From an uncultured Pelagibacteraceae bacterium (GTDB lineage Bacteria; Pseudomonadota; Alphaproteobacteria; Pelagibacterales; Pelagibacteraceae), in assembly GCA_902573835.1 (NCBI GenBank), contig CACGKZ010000006.1, positions 1 to 47,290 of the forward strand: a DNA stretch of 47,290 bases. The letters run 5' to 3'. The notes beneath the pieces are model-generated. The model had not been told where the DNA came from, did no database searches, and saw only the letters and a list, made by a program, of their open reading frames with translations. Below, in pieces: positions 16,731-29,198 of the stretch. A program made the translations under genes and the position numbers. Numbering within the stretch: the first letter of the stretch is position 1; every line of letters starts with the position of its first letter.

Positions 16731-17939
16731 TTGTATTTGAAACAGATTGATCAAAATATATACTCAAAAAATAATCTTAAAAAGATCAATTGCACCGCTA
16801 TTTTAGTTCTAGAAAACGGAAATATATTTAAAGGTTTTGGTTTAGGATATGAGGGGCATGCAACAGGAGAAGTTTGCTTCAACACTTCCATTACTGGTTA
16901 TCAAGAAATAATTTCAGATCCATCATATGCAGAGCAAATTATTAATTTTACTTTTCCTCATGTGGGAAATGTTGGAACAAATAAAGAAGATCATGAGTCT
17001 GATAAGATTTGGACAAAGGGTGTAATATTTAATACCGGGATTACTGATCCAAGCAATTATCGTTCTTTAAAGCATTTAGATTTATGGTTAAAAAAAAATA
17101 AGATAGTTGGAATAACTGGTATTGATACAAGAAATTTAACCAATTTCATTAGGGATAAAGGTGCTCCTAAAGGTACAGTGGTTTTTTTTAAAAATGGTAA
17201 ATTTGATTTGAAAAAAATTTTGAAAGCTACAAGAAAATGGAGCGGTTTAAAAAATTTAGATTTAGCAAAACAAGTTACAACCAAAAAAAGTTATGTTTGG
17301 AAAGATTTTAAAACTTGGAAAAAAGGATCAGGTTTTATAAAAAACAAAAAGAAAGATTTACATGTAATAGCAATTGATTATGGAATAAAAAAAAATATTC
17401 TAAGATATTTTTCTGACTTTAATTGCAAGGTTACGATTGTTTCGTGTAAAACTAGTGCTAATGATATTTTAAAATTAAAACCTGATGGTATATTTTTGTC
17501 GAATGGTCCTGGAGATCCAGCGGCAACTGGAAAATATGCAATTCCAGTTATAAAAAAACTTATCAAGATGAAATTACCTATATTTGGAATTTGTTTAGGT
17601 CATCAGTTACTAGGTTTAACTTTAGGAGCCAAAACAAAAAAAATGAATTTAGGACATAGAGGTGCTAATCACCCAGTAAAAAATTTAATAAAAGGAAATG
17701 TTGAAATAACTAGTCAAAATCATGGGTTTGAAATAGTAAGAAAAAATTTGCCAAGAAATATTCAAATTACTCACCAGTCACTTTTTGATAATAGTATAGA
17801 GGGGATTAAACTTAAATCTAAACCAGTTTTTTCAGTTCAATATCATCCTGAGTCTAATCCGGGACCACAAGATAGTGTTTATTTATTTGAAGAATTTATA
17901 AAAACCGTGAAACAAAATGCCAAAAAGAAAAGATATTAA
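16731..17939 (+). CDS. carA: carbamoyl-phosphate synthase small (glutamine amidotransferase) subunit
   Basis: CarA hydrolyses glutamine and channels ammonia to CarB for carbamoyl phosphate, the precursor of pyrimidines and arginine. The N-terminal domain has [20 protein letters not shown] near 33-52 and the [13 protein letters not shown] motif near 72. The class I amidotransferase domain has the nucleophile Cys288 in [11 protein letters not shown] and the His/Glu pair in [12 protein letters not shown]. The frame opens with TTG at 16731, and a second TTG lies at 16737. I see no ATG or GTG in frame that would preserve the N-terminal domain and no strong Shine-Dalgarno sequence, so the exact start is uncertain. 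It overlaps carB by 23 nt. Confidence 0.93.
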   Translation: MYLKQIDQNIYSKNNLKKINCTAILVLENGNIFKGFGLGYEGHATGEVCFNTSITGYQEIISDPSYAEQIINFTFPHVGNVGTNKEDHESDKIWTKGVIFNTGITDPSNYRSLKHLDLWLKKNKIVGITGIDTRNLTNFIRDKGAPKGTVVFFKNGKFDLKKILKATRKWSGLKNLDLAKQVTTKKSYVWKDFKTWKKGSGFIKNKKKDLHVIAIDYGIKKNILRYFSDFNCKVTIVSCKTSANDILKLKPDGIFLSNGPGDPAATGKYAIPVIKKLIKMKLPIFGICLGHQLLGLTLGAKTKKMNLGHRGANHPVKNLIKGNVEITSQNHGFEIVRKNLPRNIQITHQSLFDNSIEGIKLKSKPVFSVQYHPESNPGPQDSVYLFEEFIKTVKQNAKKKRY

Positions 17940-20900
17940 AAAAATTTTAGTAGTAGGCGCCGGTCCTATCATTATAGGACAAGCTTGTGAGTTTGATTAT
18001 TCTGGTACTCAAGCTTGTAAAGCATTGAAAGATGAAGGTTATAAAGTAATTTTAATTAATTCCAATCCAGCAACAATCATGACAGACCCAGATGTTGCGG
18101 ACAAAACATATATTGAACCTATAACTTTAACAGTTTTAGAAAAAATTTTAGCTAAAGAAAAACCAGACGCAATTCTTCCAACGATGGGAGGTCAGACTGC
18201 ATTAAATTTAGCTATGGAGGCAGAAAAAAAAGGAATTCTTAGAAAATATAAAATTGAACTTATTGGTGCAAATTCTAGAGCTATTTCAAACGCAGAAGAT
18301 AGAAAAAAATTCAGAAAAAATATGCTTGATATTGACTTAGATCTGCCTAAGTCAAAAATTGTAAATAATTTTAGTCAAGCTTCAAACGCTCTAAGACAAA
18401 TCGGTCTTCCAGCAATAATAAGACCTGCTTTTACTCTAGGAGGACTTGGTGGAGGAATAGCAAAAAATAAAAAGGAATTTTTTAAAATATTAAAAAATGG
18501 ACTGCATGAGTCACCGGTTAACCAGGTCTTGGTGGAGGAATGTCTAGAAGGCTGGAAAGAGTTTGAAATGGAAGTGGTAAGAGATAAAAATGATAATTGT
18601 ATAATTATATGTTCGATCGAGAACGTTGACCCTATGGGAATTCATACTGGTGACTCGGTAACTATCGCCCCTGCATTAACTCTTACAGATAAAGAATATC
18701 AAGTAATGAGAAATGCATCGATAGCTTGTTTGAGGAAAATTGGAGTGGAAACTGGAGGTTCAAATGTTCAATTTGCAATAAATCCTAAAGATGGAAGAAT
18801 GGTTATCATAGAGATGAATCCAAGAGTTTCAAGATCTTCTGCTTTAGCGTCAAAAGCTACTGGATTTCCAATTGCTAAAGTTGCTGCAAAACTTGCTGTG
18901 GGTTATACTTTAGATGAGTTAAAAAACGAGATTACTAAAGTCACTCCAGCTTCTTTTGAACCAACAATAGACTACGTTGTAACTAAAATCCCAAGATTTA
19001 CTTTTGAAAAATTTTCAGCATCTGCAGCAGTTTTAGGTACATCTATGAAGTCAGTTGGTGAGGCTATGGCTATAGGAAGAAACTTTAAAGAGTCCTTGCA
19101 AAAAGCTTTGGTTTCTCTAGAAACTGGTTTTTCGGGTGTAGACCAAATATTCAATTTAAAAGTCAAACAAATTGAAAAAAAACTTACAGAAAATATACCT
19201 AATAAAATATTACTAATTGGTGAGGCTTTTAGAAAAAAAATCAACATAAAAAGAATACAAAAACTTTCAAAAATTGATAACTGGTTTTTAAATCAAATAA
19301 AAGAAATTATAGATGAAGAAAATAAGATTAAAAAAAACGGTTTACCAAAAACGTTTAATGAATTTAATTATATAAAATCAATAGGTTTCTCGGATAAAAA
19401 ACTTTCTGAATTAGCTAATACCACAGAGGACAATATCAGAAAAATAAGATCAAAATTGAAAATTTTCCCTGTTTATAAGAAAGTAGATACTTGCGCCTCT
19501 GAATTCAAATCATTTACCCCGTATATGTACTCTACTTATCAGAGAAATTTTTCTGTTGATTCTGAGTGTGAGGCGGATCCATCTAATAGAAAAAAAATTA
19601 TTATTCTTGGAGGTGGGCCTAATAGAATTGGCCAAGGTATTGAATTCGATTATTGTTGTTGTCAAGCTAGTTTTGCTTTGAAAAAAGCTGGGTATGAAAC
19701 AATAATGGTCAATTGTAATCCTGAAACTGTTTCAACAGATTATGATACAAGTGACAGGCTATATTTTGAGCCATTAATAGAAGAATTTGTTTTTAATATT
19801 ATTAAAAGAGAAAAAGTTAAAGGGAGTTTGGTAGGTGTCATAACTCAATTTGGTGGACAGACACCTATTAAACTAGCTAAGTTTTTACATGAAAACAAAC
19901 TTCCAATACTAGGAACACAATATACCTCAATCGATTTAGCTGAAGATAGAGATAGATTTAGAAATCTTTTGAATAAATTAAAATTAAAACAAGCTAAAAG
20001 TGGAATAGCGAAAACATTTTCACAGGCATTAAAAATAGCTGAAAATATTGGATTACCACTTATGGTTAGGCCTTCATATGTTTTAGGAGGAAGAGCAATG
20101 GAAATTGTACATGAAAAAAAGCAACTTAAGAATTTTGTACATGAGGCATTTAAGGCAGCAGAAAAAAATCCAATTTTAATTGACAAATTTATAGATAATG
20201 CAATGGAAGTGGATGTTGATGCGTTATCAGATGGCAAATACGTATTTGTTGCAGGGATCATGCAGCACATTGAAGAAGCAGGCATTCATTCCGGTGACTC
20301 AGCTTGCAGTTTACCTCCAGTCTCTATTAAACCTTTTTTAATTAAAGAGATTGAGAGCCAAACTAAAAAGTTGGCCCTTTCACTAAAGGTAAAGGGTTTT
20401 ATGAATGTTCAATTTGCAATTAAAAATGACGAAATTTTTGTTATAGAGGTTAATCCTAGGGCAAGCAGAACTGTTCCATTTGTATCAAAAGCAAAAAATC
20501 TTCCATTAGCCAAAATTGCTTCTAGAGTAATGGCGGGTGAGAAATTATCTAAATTTAATTTAAAAAGTAAAACAAAAAAAATGTTTGCGGTAAAAGAGGC
20601 AGTGTTCCCATTTAATAAATTTCCAAATAGTGACCTTATACTTGGTCCTGAGATGAAGTCTACCGGAGAAGTAATGGGTTTTGATGAAAATTTTGGAATG
20701 GCTTTTGCCAAAAGTCAAATGGCAGCTTCAAACTCGCTTCCTACAAAAGGATTAGCATTTATATCACTAAAAAATAGTCATAAAAATGAAGGAGTAGATT
20801 TGGCTAAACAGTTAAATAAGCTCAACTTCAAACTTTGTGGTACTAAGGGGACGGCTGAATATATAAATAAACATGGAATAAAATGTAAAAAAATAAATAA

Positions 20901-21141
20901 AGTCAATCAAGGATCGCCTCATATTGTAGATGTTCTAAATGCAAAAAAAATTGCTCTAGTAATTAATACTGGTGGAGGTAATAGTGAAAAACAACTTAAT
21001 GATGCTTTAGCATTAAGAAGAGCAACTTTAGCAAATAAAGTTCCTTATTGCACAAATATGTCGACAGCAAAAGTTTGTATTGAAGGTATCAAGTCTCTTA
21101 AAAATAAAGAAATCAAAGTAAATTCTCTACAAGATATTTAA
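17917..21141 (+). CDS. carB: carbamoyl-phosphate synthase large subunit
   Basis: CarB makes carbamoyl phosphate from ammonia, bicarbonate and two ATP. The 1074-residue length and the duplicated ATP-grasp structure are standard. The first half opens with [22 protein letters not shown] and the second half repeats the pattern with [20 protein letters not shown] near 563-582. A C-terminal MGS-like allosteric domain runs from about 935. The start overlaps carA by 23 nt, and the canonical MPKR start makes that overlap credible. The stop lies 4 bp from the stop of the convergent gene at 21146. Confidence 0.97.
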   Translation: MPKRKDIKKILVVGAGPIIIGQACEFDYSGTQACKALKDEGYKVILINSNPATIMTDPDVADKTYIEPITLTVLEKILAKEKPDAILPTMGGQTALNLAMEAEKKGILRKYKIELIGANSRAISNAEDRKKFRKNMLDIDLDLPKSKIVNNFSQASNALRQIGLPAIIRPAFTLGGLGGGIAKNKKEFFKILKNGLHESPVNQVLVEECLEGWKEFEMEVVRDKNDNCIIICSIENVDPMGIHTGDSVTIAPALTLTDKEYQVMRNASIACLRKIGVETGGSNVQFAINPKDGRMVIIEMNPRVSRSSALASKATGFPIAKVAAKLAVGYTLDELKNEITKVTPASFEPTIDYVVTKIPRFTFEKFSASAAVLGTSMKSVGEAMAIGRNFKESLQKALVSLETGFSGVDQIFNLKVKQIEKKLTENIPNKILLIGEAFRKKINIKRIQKLSKIDNWFLNQIKEIIDEENKIKKNGLPKTFNEFNYIKSIGFSDKKLSELANTTEDNIRKIRSKLKIFPVYKKVDTCASEFKSFTPYMYSTYQRNFSVDSECEADPSNRKKIIILGGGPNRIGQGIEFDYCCCQASFALKKAGYETIMVNCNPETVSTDYDTSDRLYFEPLIEEFVFNIIKREKVKGSLVGVITQFGGQTPIKLAKFLHENKLPILGTQYTSIDLAEDRDRFRNLLNKLKLKQAKSGIAKTFSQALKIAENIGLPLMVRPSYVLGGRAMEIVHEKKQLKNFVHEAFKAAEKNPILIDKFIDNAMEVDVDALSDGKYVFVAGIMQHIEEAGIHSGDSACSLPPVSIKPFLIKEIESQTKKLALSLKVKGFMNVQFAIKNDEIFVIEVNPRASRTVPFVSKAKNLPLAKIASRVMAGEKLSKFNLKSKTKKMFAVKEAVFPFNKFPNSDLILGPEMKSTGEVMGFDENFGMAFAKSQMAASNSLPTKGLAFISLKNSHKNEGVDLAKQLNKLNFKLCGTKGTAEYINKHGIKCKKINKVNQGSPHIVDVLNAKKIALVINTGGGNSEKQLNDALALRRATLANKVPYCTNMSTAKVCIEGIKSLKNKEIKVNSLQDI

Positions 21142-21145
21142 AATT

Positions 21146-21808
21146 TTATTTTACTTTCCAGTCAGTCTCGAAAGTAACGTAGTTAATTTGAATACATCTA
21201 CGCTCCTTTTTTATCTCTTTTTTTTCCATACCATGCCAAGAGTTTGGTCCACTAGTAAAGAAATATCCATAATTATGTTTATAAGGAACTGTTTTTACTT
21301 TGTTTAATTTAATATCGTAAAAATCTGTACCTAAGTTTTCAGATTCGTTATGAAGATTAATGAAAACTATGGAAGACATTAATTTTTCTTTAATATCACA
21401 ATGAGGTTTAAGCCAAAAGCCTTCTCTATCACAGATAACCTCTAGTCTAACGAAAGAATTGCTTAAATCTTTTCCTATCAAGCTGCCAATTTTATTGTAA
21501 ACTTTAGGTGATCTAAGCTCCTCAATAAAATTTTTAAGGTGTGGAAATTGATTTGCATTTTCTTTGGTTACGTAGCATCTTATTTTTTTTGCCTTTCCTC
21601 CGTCTTTGATGCCTGAACGAAAAGCACCGTCTCCACCGTCAAGTGCTCTGGTACCATCGTAGTTTAAGTTTTCTTTTTTAGGGTCGACAATATCTGCATT
21701 ACTAATTTCCTCAATGGCTTCTTTAGTTAATGGTTGATTAATTTCAAAGTGTTTAAAAGGATCGTTGAACGATTTAGTTCTGTTTTCTAATGAATTAAAT
21801 AATTCCAT
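21146..21808 (-). CDS. 2OG-Fe(II) oxygenase-like protein of unknown substrate
   Basis: The 220-residue protein carries a pattern suggestive of an iron(II)/2-oxoglutarate oxygenase: His136-x-Asp138 in WLKPHCDIKEK, a distal His192 in SWHGMEKK, and an Arg (203 or 204) eleven or twelve residues later that could bind 2-oxoglutarate. The spacing fits a double-stranded beta-helix fold. I do not recognise a specific subfamily, and the substrate is unknown. Its ATG overlaps the end of the ELM1-like gene by 14 nt, so the two are probably coupled and may act together, perhaps on cell-surface material. That functional link is inference only. Confidence 0.65.
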   Translation of the reverse strand: MELFNSLENRTKSFNDPFKHFEINQPLTKEAIEEISNADIVDPKKENLNYDGTRALDGGDGAFRSGIKDGGKAKKIRCYVTKENANQFPHLKNFIEELRSPKVYNKIGSLIGKDLSNSFVRLEVICDREGFWLKPHCDIKEKLMSSIVFINLHNESENLGTDFYDIKLNKVKTVPYKHNYGYFFTSGPNSWHGMEKKEIKKERRCIQINYVTFETDWKVK

Positions 21809-22745
21809 TTTTTTTTATCTTTTCGTTAATCAAAGGCGATATTCTGTTTACCTCGTCAAGTTTGCTATATGACCATAAATCAATTTTATCTGTCAAATCT
21901 TTTATTATATTTAATTGTTTAAATTGGGAGAAAAATTTTTGAAATCTTAAATTATTCTTACTTGGTTTCATTTGTGCCACATAAATTGGTTTTCCAGTAA
22001 TTGCAGCTTCAGAAATCATAGAAGTAGAGTCGCAAGTTACAACAATATAATCTGAAATTGAAAGCGCAGACAAGTAAGCTTTTTTATCTACATCTTTTAC
22101 AACCATATGATCATGACCAAATGAATTAAAAGCTTTTTTAATAATATCTGATGGAGTCCTATAGGAAGGTATCACAACTAATTTGTATTTATCCCTAGTA
22201 AAAATAGATTTTATTTTGTTAAATAAAAAATTAATCTCCTTTTCTGAATAGGTGTAATATTTATTTGGTCCACCAATAATTAAGGCAATTATTTTTTTAT
22301 TTTCTTTATCAATCTTTAAATAATTGTTTTCTTTTGAAATTTCTTTCTCTGAAAGATAATGAATTGCTCCAGTTGTTTTGATTACATTATTGCCCATTAT
22401 ATTATCATGTTCAGGACAAATGATTAAATCAAACTTGTCTAATGAAACTTTTGGATCTTGAATATGAATTGTAAAGATTTTTTCTCTATATTTTTTTTTT
22501 AAAGCTAAAGAAGGGATTACACTTTTTCTTCCACAAGAAATAACTACTTTCGAATCGAATATGAATTGACTCTCTAGAACGCTCATGGATATAGGTGTAA
22601 GAAATGGTGGTATAAAATTCCAAAACTTTTTAAGTTTAATTTCTTGATGTTTATAGTTTAAATTCAAAGCTTTTGCTAAGCCTTCGACCTGACTTACCAT
22701 ACCGTGCATACCTTGCGTTAAAAGGAGTGCTTTTAATTTTGACAT
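21795..22745 (-). CDS. ELM1/GtrOC1-like (DUF1022) family protein
   Basis: The 316-residue protein resembles the alphaproteobacterial family annotated as mitochondrial fission ELM1, a likely GT-B glycosyltransferase-like fold. Visible segments are an N-terminal LLTQGMHGMVSQVEGLAKAL near 8-27, VVISCGRKSVIPSLALKKK near 68-86, IALIIGGPNKYYTYSEKE near 152-169, and the C-terminal nucleotide-sugar-site-like stretch VVTCDSTSMISEAAITGKPIYV near 235-256. No enzymatic role is proven for the bacterial family. The ATG is only 24 nt from the divergent trxB start, with a TATATA box between them. It heads a two-gene unit with the oxygenase-like gene. Confidence 0.78.
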   Translation of the reverse strand: MSKLKALLLTQGMHGMVSQVEGLAKALNLNYKHQEIKLKKFWNFIPPFLTPISMSVLESQFIFDSKVVISCGRKSVIPSLALKKKYREKIFTIHIQDPKVSLDKFDLIICPEHDNIMGNNVIKTTGAIHYLSEKEISKENNYLKIDKENKKIIALIIGGPNKYYTYSEKEINFLFNKIKSIFTRDKYKLVVIPSYRTPSDIIKKAFNSFGHDHMVVKDVDKKAYLSALSISDYIVVTCDSTSMISEAAITGKPIYVAQMKPSKNNLRFQKFFSQFKQLNIIKDLTDKIDLWSYSKLDEVNRISPLINEKIKKNGII

Positions 22746-22769
22746 TTGTTACTATATACCTTCATTAGA
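22746..22769. promoter_or_regulatory. 24-bp divergent spacer between the ELM1-like gene and trxB
   Basis: The two start codons face away from each other with 24 bp between them. The symmetric element TATATA at 22753-22758 could serve as a -10 box for either strand. It would put transcription starts about at the start codon for the ELM1-like gene and about five bases before the trxB ATG. Any -35 elements must lie inside the opposite coding sequences. No other signal is visible. Confidence 0.4.
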
Positions 22770-23719
22770 ATGAATAATAAATCATCTAAACATACAAAAG
22801 TGTTGATTCTTGGATCAGGACCAGCAGGTTATACTGCAGCGATATATGCTGCCAGAGCCCTTCTTAAACCAATATTAGTTTTTGGGTCTGAGCCGGGTGG
22901 ACAACTTACAACAACAACAGATGTTGAGAATTTTCCGGGTTTTGCAAAAGTAATTCAAGGACCATGGTTGATGGAAGAAATGAAAGGCCAAGCGAAAGCT
23001 GTGGGTACCGAGATGATTCAAGATCATATTAAAAAAGTTGATCTTTCAAAAAAGCCTTTTTCAGCTCATGGCGACAGTGGTCAAATTTATACTGCAGATA
23101 GCATAATTATTTCCACAGGTGCTCAAGCAAGATGGTTAAATTTAGAGTCCGAACAAAAATTTAGGGGATTTGGAGTATCTGCTTGTGCAACATGTGATGG
23201 CTTTTTCTTTAAAGAAAAAGAAGTCGCAGTTGTTGGTGGTGGAAACGCTGCAGTAGAGGAAGCAATGTTTTTAACTAAATTTGCCTCTAAAGTTCATTTA
23301 ATACATAGAAGAAATGAGTTAAGAGCAGAAAAATTATTACAAGAAAAGCTTAAAGCTAACAAAAAAATTCAAATTGTTTGGGATAGTGTTGTTGAAGAAG
23401 TTATGGGGACGAACGAGCCAAAAGGAGTTAATGGAATAAAAATAAAAAATGTCAAAACTAATAAAACATCTGAGCTTAAAGTTGATGGTTTATTTATAGC
23501 AATAGGTCACGACCCAGCTACAGCTTTATTTAAAGATCAATTAAAAATGGATAAAGAAGGCTATTTGATTACTAAGCCAGACTCTACTATTACAAATATA
23601 CCAGGAGTATTTGCTGCTGGAGATGTGAAAGATAAAATTTTTAGGCAAGCAGTCACTGCTGCTGGCATGGGTTGTATGGCTGCACTGGAAGCTGAAAAAC
23701 ATTTATCTAGTAAATCAGA

Positions 23720-23723
<4 letters not shown>
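22770..23723 (+). CDS. trxB: thioredoxin-disulfide reductase
   Basis: TrxB passes electrons from NADPH through FAD to thioredoxin. The 317-residue protein has the FAD motif LILGSGPAGYTAA near 12-24, the redox-active Cys139-Ala-Thr-Cys142, the NADPH motif VVGGGNAAVEEA and the C-terminal FAD motif GVFAAGDVKDK. The reading frame can be extended to a TTG at 22746, but the ATG at 22770 gives the standard N-terminus and is preferred. The leader must be very short, because the ELM1-like gene starts 24 nt upstream on the other strand. The stop TGA overlaps the GTG of the next gene. Confidence 0.96.
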
Positions 23724-25860
<2,137 letters not shown>

Positions 25861-25894
25861 TTATAATGTTTTTTTTAATTATTAATATCACAGA

Positions 25895-28066
25895 ATGCAA
25901 AATACGTATCAAGAAAAAATATTAGATTTAGAAAATACTAACAACTCTATAAATAAAAAATTAGAGGGAGGTATTAAATTTAAAATTAAAAGTAATTTTC
26001 AACCTGCTGGAGACCAGCCTCAAGCTATCAAAAAACTGATTGCAAATCTTAAAGGTCAAAAGAACGAACAAGTCTTACTAGGTGTTACAGGCTCTGGAAA
26101 AACTTTCACGATGGCAAAAGTCATTGAAGCGTCTAACAGACCAGCTTTAGTTCTCGCTCCAAACAAAACCTTGGCTGCACAGCTTTATGGGGAGTTTAAA
26201 AATTTTTTTCCTGATAATGCCGTTGAATATTTTGTGTCTTATTATGACTATTACACTCCAGAAGCTTATGTCCCAAGATCTGACACTTACATAGAAAAAG
26301 AGGCATCTATTAACGAACAAATAGATAGGATGAGACATTCAGCAACTAGGTCACTATTGGAAAGAGATGATGTAATAATTGTTGCAAGTGTTTCATGTAT
26401 TTATGGTCTTGGATCTGTAGAGGCTTATTCAAAAATGACTATAACTCTAAAAAAAAACTATGAATATGACAGAGATCAATTAATTAGAGCATTTATCAAC
26501 TTACAATATAAAAGAAATGATCAAAATTTTTTTAGAGGTACATTTAGAGTTAGGGGAGAAAATTTAGAAATATTTCCATCACATTTAGAAGATAGGGCTT
26601 GGAGATTAAGTTTAAATTTAAATAAATTAGAAAAGATTGAAGAATTTGATCCTTTAACTGGAGATAAGACCAATGATTTTTCAATTATTAAAGTTTATGC
26701 TAACAGCCACTATATTACTCCTAAACCAACAATCGATCAGGCTATTCAAGAGATTAAAAAAGAACTAGAGGTCACTTTAAAAAAACATCAGGATAACAAC
26801 AAATTATTAGAAGCTCAAAGATTAAGAGAGAGAACAAAATTTGATTTAGAAATGATTGAGGCTACAGGCACTTGTGCTGGAATTGAAAATTATTCACGAT
26901 TTTTGTCTGGAAGAAAACCTGGAGAACCTCCCCCAACGTTATTTGAATACTTTCCTGATAATACAATTATTTTTGTTGATGAAAGTCATGTGACTGTACC
27001 ACAGCTTAACGGAATGTACAAAGGTGACAGAACTAGAAAAAGTACATTAGCTGAATATGGTTTTAGGCTTCCGTCATGTATGGATAATAGACCTTTAAAA
27101 TTTGAAGAGTGGGATTTAATGAGAACCCAAACGATATTTGTATCTGCTACACCTGGACCATGGGAGTTGAAACAAACAAAGAATGAATTTATAGATCAAA
27201 TTATTCGTCCAACGGGTTTGATAGATCCACCGGTAGAAATTAGGCCAGCAAAAACTCAGGTGGACGATTTAATGCACGAGGCAAAAGAAATTGTAAAAAA
27301 AGGTTTCAGAATTTTAGCTACAACATTGACAAAAAAAATGGCTGAAGATTTGACTGAGTATCTTCATGAAAATGGATTAAAAGTGCGATATATGCATTCT
27401 GACATCGATACACTGGAAAGAATAGAAATTATCAGAGATTTAAGAATGGGTGTATTTGATATCTTGGTTGGAATAAATTTATTAAGAGAGGGATTGGATA
27501 TTCCTGAATGTGCACTAGTTGCAATACTTGATGCAGATAAAGAGGGATTCTTAAGATCAGAAACATCTTTAATTCAAACTATAGGAAGAGCTGCTAGAAA
27601 TGTAGATGGAAAGGTAATTTTATACGCAGATAAAGTTACAAAAAGCATTAATAAGGCTATTAAAGAAACTGATAGAAGAAGAAATAAGCAATTACAGTAT
27701 AACAAGAAAAATAAAATTACAGCAGAGTCAGTTAAAAAAGAAATAAGTGATATTTTAGAATCAGTTTATGAGAAAGACTATGTAAAAATAAGTGAAGGTT
27801 CAAACGTTGGTGGAAATCTTAAGAAACATTTAAAAGCTCTCAATAGGAAAATGAAAGAGTCTGCTGCGAATTTGGAATTTGAAGAAGCTGCTAAAATTCG
27901 TGATGAAATAAGAAAATTAGAAGCAAGTGAGCTAGAGATATCTTTAAATCCAAAAATAAACCAGTACAAATTAAAAAATAAAGTATACCCTAAGGGCAGA
28001 TCAACAATGGGAATGCCAGGTACTAAGCCTAGAAAAGCAATAAAAAAATGGAAGCCAAAAAGATAA
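25895..28066 (+). CDS. uvrB: excinuclease ABC subunit UvrB
   Basis: UvrB verifies DNA damage and loads UvrC in nucleotide excision repair. The 723-residue protein has the Walker A motif GSGKT at 66-70, the beta-hairpin region [20 protein letters not shown] that clamps DNA, the DESHVT Walker B-like box, helicase motifs around [16 protein letters not shown] and QTIGRAARN, and the C-terminal UVR domain [15 protein letters not shown] that contacts UvrC. About 25 extra N-terminal residues precede the conserved region. Its end overlaps the SDR gene by 19 nt. uvrC lies two genes downstream, so both excision proteins are in one run. Confidence 0.97.
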   Translation: MQNTYQEKILDLENTNNSINKKLEGGIKFKIKSNFQPAGDQPQAIKKLIANLKGQKNEQVLLGVTGSGKTFTMAKVIEASNRPALVLAPNKTLAAQLYGEFKNFFPDNAVEYFVSYYDYYTPEAYVPRSDTYIEKEASINEQIDRMRHSATRSLLERDDVIIVASVSCIYGLGSVEAYSKMTITLKKNYEYDRDQLIRAFINLQYKRNDQNFFRGTFRVRGENLEIFPSHLEDRAWRLSLNLNKLEKIEEFDPLTGDKTNDFSIIKVYANSHYITPKPTIDQAIQEIKKELEVTLKKHQDNNKLLEAQRLRERTKFDLEMIEATGTCAGIENYSRFLSGRKPGEPPPTLFEYFPDNTIIFVDESHVTVPQLNGMYKGDRTRKSTLAEYGFRLPSCMDNRPLKFEEWDLMRTQTIFVSATPGPWELKQTKNEFIDQIIRPTGLIDPPVEIRPAKTQVDDLMHEAKEIVKKGFRILATTLTKKMAEDLTEYLHENGLKVRYMHSDIDTLERIEIIRDLRMGVFDILVGINLLREGLDIPECALVAILDADKEGFLRSETSLIQTIGRAARNVDGKVILYADKVTKSINKAIKETDRRRNKQLQYNKKNKITAESVKKEISDILESVYEKDYVKISEGSNVGGNLKKHLKALNRKMKESAANLEFEEAAKIRDEIRKLEASELEISLNPKINQYKLKNKVYPKGRSTMGMPGTKPRKAIKKWKPKR

Positions 28067-28803
28067 TTATCACAGGTGGTGCAACAAGAATTGGGGCTGC
28101 AATTGCAAAAAGTTTAGCAGGTTACGACATTAATATCTCAATTCATTATAATAAATCAAAAAATCTGGCTAATAAATTAAAAAAAGAATTAGAAGATTTA
28201 GGGAGTAATGTATATTTAATAAAGGCTGACTTAAATAATTCTTATCAAGCGCAAAGATTAATTAAAGAAGCTTTTAACAAGATGAAAGGCTTAGACTGCC
28301 TTATAAACAATGCCTCAGTTTTTGAAAATGATAATCTTAATAACTTTGACGATAAAAGTTTTTCAAAACACATGAATGTCAATTTAAAAGCCCCAGCCTT
28401 ATTAACTCAAAATTTTAAAAAATATGTAAAAAAAAACTATGGGATTGTTATAAATATTATCGATCAAAGAATTGAAAAATTAACACCTTATTTTCTATCT
28501 TACACTTTAAGTAAATCAGCTTTAGGAACACTTACCATAACTTCAGCCATGAAATTAGCTCCAAATATTAGAGTAAATGCTATATCTCCTGGTCCAACAA
28601 TTAAGAATAAAAGACAATCAGAATCTCATTTTAAAAAACAGTGGAAATCGGTTTTATTGAAGAAACAAGTGGATTTAAAAAACATCAGTGAAGCAGTAAA
28701 ATTTCTAATAAAAAATGACAATATAACAGGAGAAATTATAAATGTTGATAGCGGCCAAAGACTCGCATGGTTAACACCTGATATAATAAACGTGAAAGAA
28801 TGA
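28048..28803 (+). CDS. short-chain dehydrogenase/reductase, pteridine reductase (FolM)-like
   Basis: The 251-residue SDR has the NADP-binding [12 protein letters not shown] motif at residues 9-20, the NNAS motif near 86-89, the catalytic YxxxK as Tyr-Thr-Leu-Ser-Lys in [13 protein letters not shown], and a C-terminal [11 protein letters not shown] segment. The TGGxxRIG pattern is typical of pteridine reductases and FolM-type dihydromonapterin reductases. The next gene, overlapping by 4 nt as ATGA, is folB, which strengthens a folate or pterin role. Activity on dihydrofolate, dihydromonapterin or something else cannot be read from sequence. It overlaps uvrB by 19 nt. Confidence 0.78.
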   Translation: MEAKKIIITGGATRIGAAIAKSLAGYDINISIHYNKSKNLANKLKKELEDLGSNVYLIKADLNNSYQAQRLIKEAFNKMKGLDCLINNASVFENDNLNNFDDKSFSKHMNVNLKAPALLTQNFKKYVKKNYGIVINIIDQRIEKLTPYFLSYTLSKSALGTLTITSAMKLAPNIRVNAISPGPTIKNKRQSESHFKKQWKSVLLKKQVDLKNISEAVKFLIKNDNITGEIINVDSGQRLAWLTPDIINVKE

Positions 28804-29198
28804 AAATAATTAAATTTAAAGATAAAAAAAAATATAAATATAAAAGAAAAGTAAATATTAAAAACTTAATACTAAAAATTTCAGTAGGTCTTCACGATTT
28901 TGAAAAGAAGAAGAAGCAAAGAGTGAGATTTAATATTGATATTGCTACCGACTCTAATATTAAGCCTAATAATAATAATTTGGCATCTATAGTAAATTAT
29001 GAAGATGCTATAAACAAAATAACTTATATAACAGAAAAGAAACACTACGAACTTTTAGAAGATTTAGCAGAAAATATTTTTGATTTAATTTTTGAAAACA
29101 AGATAGTAAAAAAAGTTAATCTAAAATTAGAAAAATTAGATATAATCAAGAATACAGAGTCTGTTGGCATAGAGGTGTCAAAAAGAAGAGATGAATAA
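28800..29198 (+). CDS. folB: dihydroneopterin aldolase (FolB)-like protein
   Basis: FolB converts 7,8-dihydroneopterin to 6-hydroxymethyl-dihydropterin in folate synthesis. The 132-residue protein has the family pattern: a first strand with [21 protein letters not shown] near 30-50, [10 protein letters not shown] near 66-75, [16 protein letters not shown] near 81-96 and the end strand [10 protein letters not shown] Lys-rich N-terminal extension of about 18 residues precedes the usual start. No in-frame Met lies within it, so the ATG overlapping the SDR stop is the best choice. It overlaps uvrC by 8 nt. Confidence 0.83.
   Translation: MKIIKFKDKKKYKYKRKVNIKNLILKISVGLHDFEKKKKQRVRFNIDIATDSNIKPNNNNLASIVNYEDAINKITYITEKKHYELLEDLAENIFDLIFENKIVKKVNLKLEKLDIIKNTESVGIEVSKRRDE

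Noticed and set aside
19845-20285. 146-codon open frame antisense to carB
   Set aside because: carB is complete and certain. The antisense product is Ser/Cys/Phe-rich shadow sequence.
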